This document shows, piece after piece, positions 9,301-10,195 of a stretch of 10,195 bases of DNA. The translations under genes were made by a program, and so were the position numbers. The DNA is from Cephalothrix simula (lineage: Eukaryota; Nemertea; Palaeonemertea; Archinemertea; Cephalotrichidae): NCBI GenBank assembly GCA_035591015.1, contig JAXIUW010232285.1, positions 1 through 10,195 of the forward strand, in the 5' to 3' direction. Under the pieces are notes generated by a model. The model saw only the letters and a list, made by a program, of their open reading frames with translations, did not search any database and was not told the DNA's origin. Numbering within the stretch: the stretch's first letter is position 1; the number at the start of each line of letters is the position of its first letter.

Positions 9301-9941
9301 CATCAAAATGGCGTCTATGACGTCATAGGGTGCTATTTTGATAATCAAAATGGCCCAAATAAACTAAGAATGGTGCACTGAGTTCATTTGTACCTACCTA
9401 CTACCAGTTTCGCTGTACTCAGAAGTCGAATTCACATTTTGGGCGCAAGCGGCGCCACAGTTAGTCGAAATTCATTGAAAACAAAAGCATTTGCAGAAAT
9501 ATATAGTTTTCCTAGATTAATGTTATGAATATATGGCTTAGGGGGCCCTTCTTTGTATTTTTGTTGCTCTTCCGACAATTTTCCAGGTAACTGTGTAAAG
9601 AAAAAAATTATTGTTTTGCATATTGTAAATGGAAATTCATACTGGCTTGACCTGATTTACATTATTCCGGTAATTACGACCCAAAAAGAATGACCTAATA
9701 GATCTTTATAGTTTACTAGAAACCTGTGTGAAATTGTACGTGGACAAAAAATCTAGGTGACTTAAGCACGTGGTAAAAGACTACATGTAAGTTAACTTAC
9801 TTGCACATAAGCTCATAAATCTTGGCAAAGGTCCCCTTGCGTCTTCTGAATGAGGTCAAGATCTCTTCTGGTGATCCTGGTTCTTCATGGTCAAACTGAA
9901 GGATGTACATGTTCTTTGAGGTCATCCATCGGAAAATGATT
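1634..9941 (-). CDS. KY-like: KY/hillarin-type transglutaminase-like protein with a long C-terminal repeat domain (partial, five exons)
   Basis: Join on the minus strand: 9941-9801, 7151-6664, 5088-4430, 3564-3442, 3364-1634. Every junction is GT-AG and every phase fits (2, 1, 0, 0), giving one open frame of 1047 codons after one leading base. Domain order by window residue: transglutaminase-like core about 1-120, KY-type beta-sandwich region about 130-415, charged/poly-Pro linker 430-470, repeat tail 471-1047. Vertebrate KY is a muscle cytoskeletal protein and fly hillarin a cytoskeleton-associated relative, so an intracellular structural role is likely; that is inferred from family. No signal peptide can be judged because the N-terminus is outside the window. 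Oddities are the missing canonical catalytic Cys, the internally duplicated tail, and a 77-base intron. The 3' end is uncertain: a strong donor follows 1634, but an in-frame stop at 1580-1582 is an alternative. The exon model is mine, not experimentally supported. Confidence 0.82.
1748..3265 (-). repeat. Coding tandem array: 8 x 57 bp, 1 x 72 bp, 5 x 198 bp
   Basis: Counting from each unit-initial Trp codon, the 57-bp units start at 3265, 3208, 3151, 3094, 3037, 2980, 2923 and 2866. The 72-bp unit starts at 2809, and the 198-bp units start at 2737, 2539, 2341, 2143 and 1945. On the plus strand the landmark beginning CCCCAT/CCCCAA recurs at 1941, 2139, 2337, 2535 and 2733, exactly 198 apart. 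A 198-bp unit is four degenerate 19-residue units, two of them shortened (18+19+15+14 residues), so it appears to be a higher-order repeat that arose from the 57-bp unit and then amplified. All periods are multiples of three, so copy-number change would keep the frame. Confidence 0.93.
3365..3441 (-). other. 77-base mini-intron
   Basis: It runs from GTAGGTGGAGG at 3441 to a pyrimidine-rich TTCTCTTATTTGCAG ending at 3365. Removing it joins PVQ to ESSHQY and puts the repeat exon into its periodic frame. The intron contains no stop in the frame of the upstream exon, and its length is not a multiple of three. Retention would therefore shift translation into a second, also open, frame of the array. 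Confidence 0.8.
3442..3564 (-). CDS. Coding exon: Lys-rich / acidic / poly-Pro linker (41 residues)
   Basis: The acceptor is TTTGTTTTCAG before 3564 and the donor is CAG|GTAGGT at 3442/3441, a near-consensus site. The 123 nt encode exactly 41 codons in phase 0. The first codon is TTG (Leu), read as internal, not a start. The peptide has three blocks: a basic LSEKKKGPATAPKPKKGAKP, an acidic GEENLDE, and LPPPPPDFLATPVQ. It joins the KY domains to the repeat tail and is probably disordered. The acidic-Leu-Pro5-Asp-Phe-Leu block looks like a ligand for a proline-binding module (SH3, EVH1 or profilin), which is inference from motif shape only. Splicing to the next exon (PVQ|ESS) restores the repeat frame. 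Confidence 0.82.
3781..3817. repeat. Decayed relative of the 5220-5350 element
   Basis: AAAATGGCCGCTATGAATAA and TTAGCAATGTGTT resemble the right arm of the 5220-5350 element (AAAATGGCTGCGATGAATAT, then TTAGCCATGTGT). Similar but poorer pieces lie around 3609-3680 and 3710. The outer limits are not clear. Confidence 0.45.
3926..3944. promoter_or_regulatory. TGACCT/AGGTCA everted repeat, nuclear-receptor half-site-like
   Basis: TGACCT at 3926-3931 and AGGTCA at 3939-3944 are perfect nuclear-receptor half-sites, everted with a 7-base spacer that itself contains GGCC. The location in an intron is compatible with an enhancer, but there is no other support. Confidence 0.2.
4072..4212. mobile_element. 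141-bp MITE, internally deleted relative of 462-789
   Basis: The ends are CAGGGTAGCCACT and, reversed, CAGGGTGGCCAAT. It is flanked by perfect 5-bp duplications TATAA (4067-4071 and 4213-4217). Internally it shares AATTAAAATTCCCT, ATGACTTTTCCAT and GATTTCCA motifs with the 328-bp copy but lacks the middle. It lies within an intron of the KY-like gene. Confidence 0.75.
4430..5088 (-). CDS. Coding exon: KY-type Ig-like (beta-sandwich) domains
   Basis: The acceptor is TTGCCCTTTTAG before 5088 and the donor is GTAAAT from 4429 (ATG|GTAAAT). The first two bases complete a Gly codon begun in the previous exon; 219 codons follow, ending KPGTHM in phase 0. The segment reads as alternating strands typical of the domain that follows the transglutaminase core in KY/hillarin proteins: NTVNFLIRAPVKANYYFTIY and CEYKIIFD close one sandwich. 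A second begins near YGLVPTVKDAVITAPNGHAE and continues through VSFEIDLPKKGEYGLEIYA to MCQYMLSYPE. These domains are thought to be protein-interaction or structural modules; no catalytic residues are expected. The hydrophobic run just upstream (LSFLILIISLALLG in a plain reading) lies before the acceptor and is intron, not a membrane segment. Confidence 0.85.
5220..5350. mobile_element. 131-bp AT-rich MITE-like inverted repeat
   Basis: ACACATGGCTAATTAAATAT opens the left arm at 5220. The same sequence, reverse complemented, closes the right arm at 5350. The arms are about 32 bases with about three mismatches (5220-5251 and 5319-5350). A weaker inner palindrome starts at AACTAA (near 5271) and ends at TTAGTT (near 5310). 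I cannot see a clear target duplication. Confidence 0.7.
6144..6447. mobile_element. 304-bp element with CAGGGGTCGGATT inverted ends and TTCTCACA motifs
   Basis: CAGGGGTCGGATT at 6144-6156 is the exact reverse complement of AATCCGACCCCTG at 6435-6447. At least seven copies of TCTCAC are scattered between the ends, most as TTCTCACA. The CAGGGG terminus resembles hAT-type ends, but no convincing 8-bp duplication is visible (ATATATTT against CTTATTTT), so the superfamily is uncertain. Confidence 0.65.
6664..7151 (-). CDS. Coding exon: transglutaminase-like core with His and Asp, then start of KY domain
   Basis: The acceptor TTTTTAG ends at 7152 and the donor is GTATGT from 6663 (AAG|GTATGT). 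The exon starts YAGMHCVTINGFAKG, the characteristic strand after the nucleophile helix in KY/hillarin proteins. It then has YNHSWNAVNI, whose His codon at 7058-7060 fits the catalytic His, and YQLVDVHWA, whose Asp codon at 7013-7015 fits the catalytic Asp. Two of the three classical triad residues are therefore kept. The C-terminal half (PQQAIYSHFPEHKEWQLL, then KPITVGQFEDLP) is the linker leading into the first KY Ig-like beta-sandwich. It has several Cys in the segment around CFWKPCCF. The exon is 488 nt, phase 2 in and phase 1 out. A Met start at 7139-7141 is possible in an isolated reading of this exon, but the upstream exon fits so well that it is almost certainly an internal Met. Confidence 0.88.
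7365..7473 (+). repeat. Short direct repeat CAGGAGATTTSACCAG, 93 bp apart
   Basis: CAGGAGATTTGACCAG at 7365-7380 and CAGGAGATTTCACCAG at 7458-7473 differ at one base. The interval carries a perfect TGACGTCA. It may be a target duplication, a fragment of a local duplication or a protein-binding repeat; the flanks do not decide. Confidence 0.45.
7423..7430. promoter_or_regulatory. CRE-like palindrome TGACGTCA
   Basis: This is a perfect 8-base CREB/ATF consensus palindrome inside the large intron. It is a single site with no other promoter signs. Confidence 0.2.
7581..7593 (-). promoter_or_regulatory. DR1-like nuclear receptor site
   Basis: The minus strand reads CGGTCAAAGGTCA: two AGGTCA-type half-sites in direct orientation with one spacer base and one mismatch, the form bound by RXR/HNF4-type receptors. 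A chance match cannot be excluded. Confidence 0.2.
8480..8572. repeat. 93-bp imperfect palindrome (small foldback element)
   Basis: GACGCTAGAAA on the left (about 8498-8507) pairs with TTTCTAGCGTC on the right (about 8544-8553). The stem extends outward through AAGG/CCTT to AATTT/AAATT, and inward through GCACTGAACG (8514-8523) with CGTTCAGCGC (8533-8542) around a short loop. The outer motif TATACAATTT occurs again, inverted, about 30 bases beyond the right arm, so the original element may have been larger (about 8470-8612). Confidence 0.6.
8998..9596. mobile_element. About 600-bp foldback element, palindromic to its centre
   Basis: The left arm has ATTGTCGGAGGAGCAACAAA from 9016. The right arm, reverse complemented, has ATTGTCGGAAGAGCAACAAA ending at 9579. 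Pairing continues inward through TTTTCAATGAATTTCGAC with GTCGAAATTCATTGAAAA, TTCTGAGTACAGC with GCTGTACTCAGAA, and TCAAAATAACACC with its partner GGTGCTATTTTGA, to a centre near 9297-9307. The outer ends are ACACA (8998-9002) and TGTGT (9592-9596). No coding sequence is present. The arms are imperfect, so it is an old insertion. Confidence 0.75.
9286..9325. promoter_or_regulatory. Cluster of CRE-like TGACGTCA sites at the foldback centre
   Basis: Perfect TGACGTCA occurs at 9295-9302 and 9318-9325, with a near-complete TGACGTC at 9286-9292. Two GCGTCTATGACG/ACGTCTATGACG units make this a short direct repeat as well as a palindrome. If the element is dispersed, it would spread CREB/ATF-type sites; this is inference. 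Confidence 0.35.
9801..9941 (-). CDS. Coding exon: start of transglutaminase-like core, catalytic Cys segment apparently absent
   Basis: The acceptor is TTCAATTCAG before 9941 and the donor is GTAAGT from 9800. The exon supplies one base of a preceding codon, 46 full codons and two bases (AA) that join the T of the next exon to make Asn. The translation starts IIFRWMTSKN, the usual 'R-x-I-F-R-W' helix of transglutaminase-like and KY proteins, then has SPEEIL, the expected element just before the nucleophile loop. Active family members next have a Gly-x-Cys turn followed by an aromatic-rich helix ending in Leu-Cys. Here the corresponding stretch reads RRRKGTFAKIYELMC, with Gly-Thr running straight into the helix. 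The alignment suggests about three residues including the catalytic Cys are missing. This is a comparison from memory, not a computed alignment. Family assignment is strong because this exon splices in phase onto the next. Confidence 0.83.
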
Positions 9942-10095
9942 CTGAATTGAAAAATGTATTATTGACACATAGAAACATGGTACCGGTGTGACAGAACTCA
10001 GTGACTAGTGCTGATGACAGGCTTGTATACAAAACATGTATTTAGAATGGACACTAATCTGTACCGGTCACTTAGCACTGGCTTCTTTCGTGTTG

Positions 10096-10114
10096 CCTAT
10101 ACATAATGTATAGG
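10096..10114. repeat. 19-bp palindrome
   Basis: CCTATACAT and ATGTATAGG flank a single A. It is the only clear structure in 9942-10195, which is otherwise intron upstream of the first visible exon. GTACCGGT occurs twice (about 9981 and 10061). No exon is recognised here. Confidence 0.35.
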
Positions 10115-10195
10115 GCGGTGCACAGTGATCCATTTTGGGTCTAAATTTGGACAAAGGTGATTTTAAAGTGTCCTACTTCGCTTATTAAGATAAAA

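Larger units (their letters stand above)
7152..9800 (-). other. Intron (2649 nt) within the transglutaminase-like core
   Basis: It runs from the donor GTAAGT at 9800 to the acceptor TTTTTAG at 7152. It holds the direct repeat at 7365-7473, a CRE-like site at 7423-7430, a DR1-like site at 7581-7593, the palindrome at 8480-8572 and the foldback at 8998-9596. Open frames at 7662-7934 (+) and 7947-8195 (-) show no family resemblance or start context and are not called. I see nothing specific in 7600-8470. Confidence 0.75.

Noticed and set aside
10000-10195. Further upstream exon at the right edge
   Set aside because: No frame with family resemblance and no acceptor/donor pair with a fitting phase was found, so the previous exon is probably outside the window.

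Overview
The window looks like animal (metazoan) nuclear DNA. It is AT-rich, and a single multi-exon gene with GT-AG introns runs right to left on the minus strand. Its introns are full of short non-autonomous inverted-repeat elements. The gene family (kyphoscoliosis peptidase / hillarin, transglutaminase-like) together with dispersed repeats of this style suggests an invertebrate, perhaps a mollusc or other lophotrochozoan. That taxonomic guess is inference.

Five consecutive coding exons can be placed, and all their splice phases agree: 9941-9801, 7151-6664, 5088-4430, 3564-3442 and 3364-1634. Joined, they give 1047 complete codons with no internal stop. The true N-terminus lies beyond the right edge. 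The C-terminus either continues past the left edge or ends at an alternative stop at 1580-1582. In order the protein has: a transglutaminase-like core in which the usual catalytic Cys segment appears to be missing while the His and Asp are present; KY-type beta-sandwich (Ig-like) domains; a Lys-rich/acidic/poly-Pro linker of 41 residues; and a 577-residue exon that is almost wholly an Arg/Asp/Pro/Gly/Trp repeat array.

The array is very regular: eight 19-residue (57-bp) units, one 24-residue unit, then five copies of a 66-residue (198-bp) higher-order unit, then a 38-residue tail. Each 66-residue copy carries exactly one Cys, at a position where a 19-residue unit has Trp. No other Cys occurs in the array. 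This combination of a probably inactive transglutaminase fold and a Trp/Arg/Cys-patterned repeat tail is the most interesting content and may be an undescribed structural or scaffold protein.

The non-coding parts hold several mobile-element remnants. At 173-1077 there is a foldback element flanked by TA, with a 328-bp MITE nested in it at 462-789. A 141-bp deletion relative of that MITE lies at 4072-4212, and both copies have perfect 5-bp target duplications. Others are an ACACATGGCTAATTAA inverted-repeat element at 5220-5350 with a decayed relative near 3781-3817, a 304-bp CAGGGGTCGGATT-ended element at 6144-6447, a small palindrome at 8480-8572, and a roughly 600-bp foldback at 8998-9596 with CRE-like TGACGTCA palindromes at its centre. 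A GATC-dense hairpin patch lies at 1351-1538. No RNA gene, CRISPR array or second protein gene could be supported.
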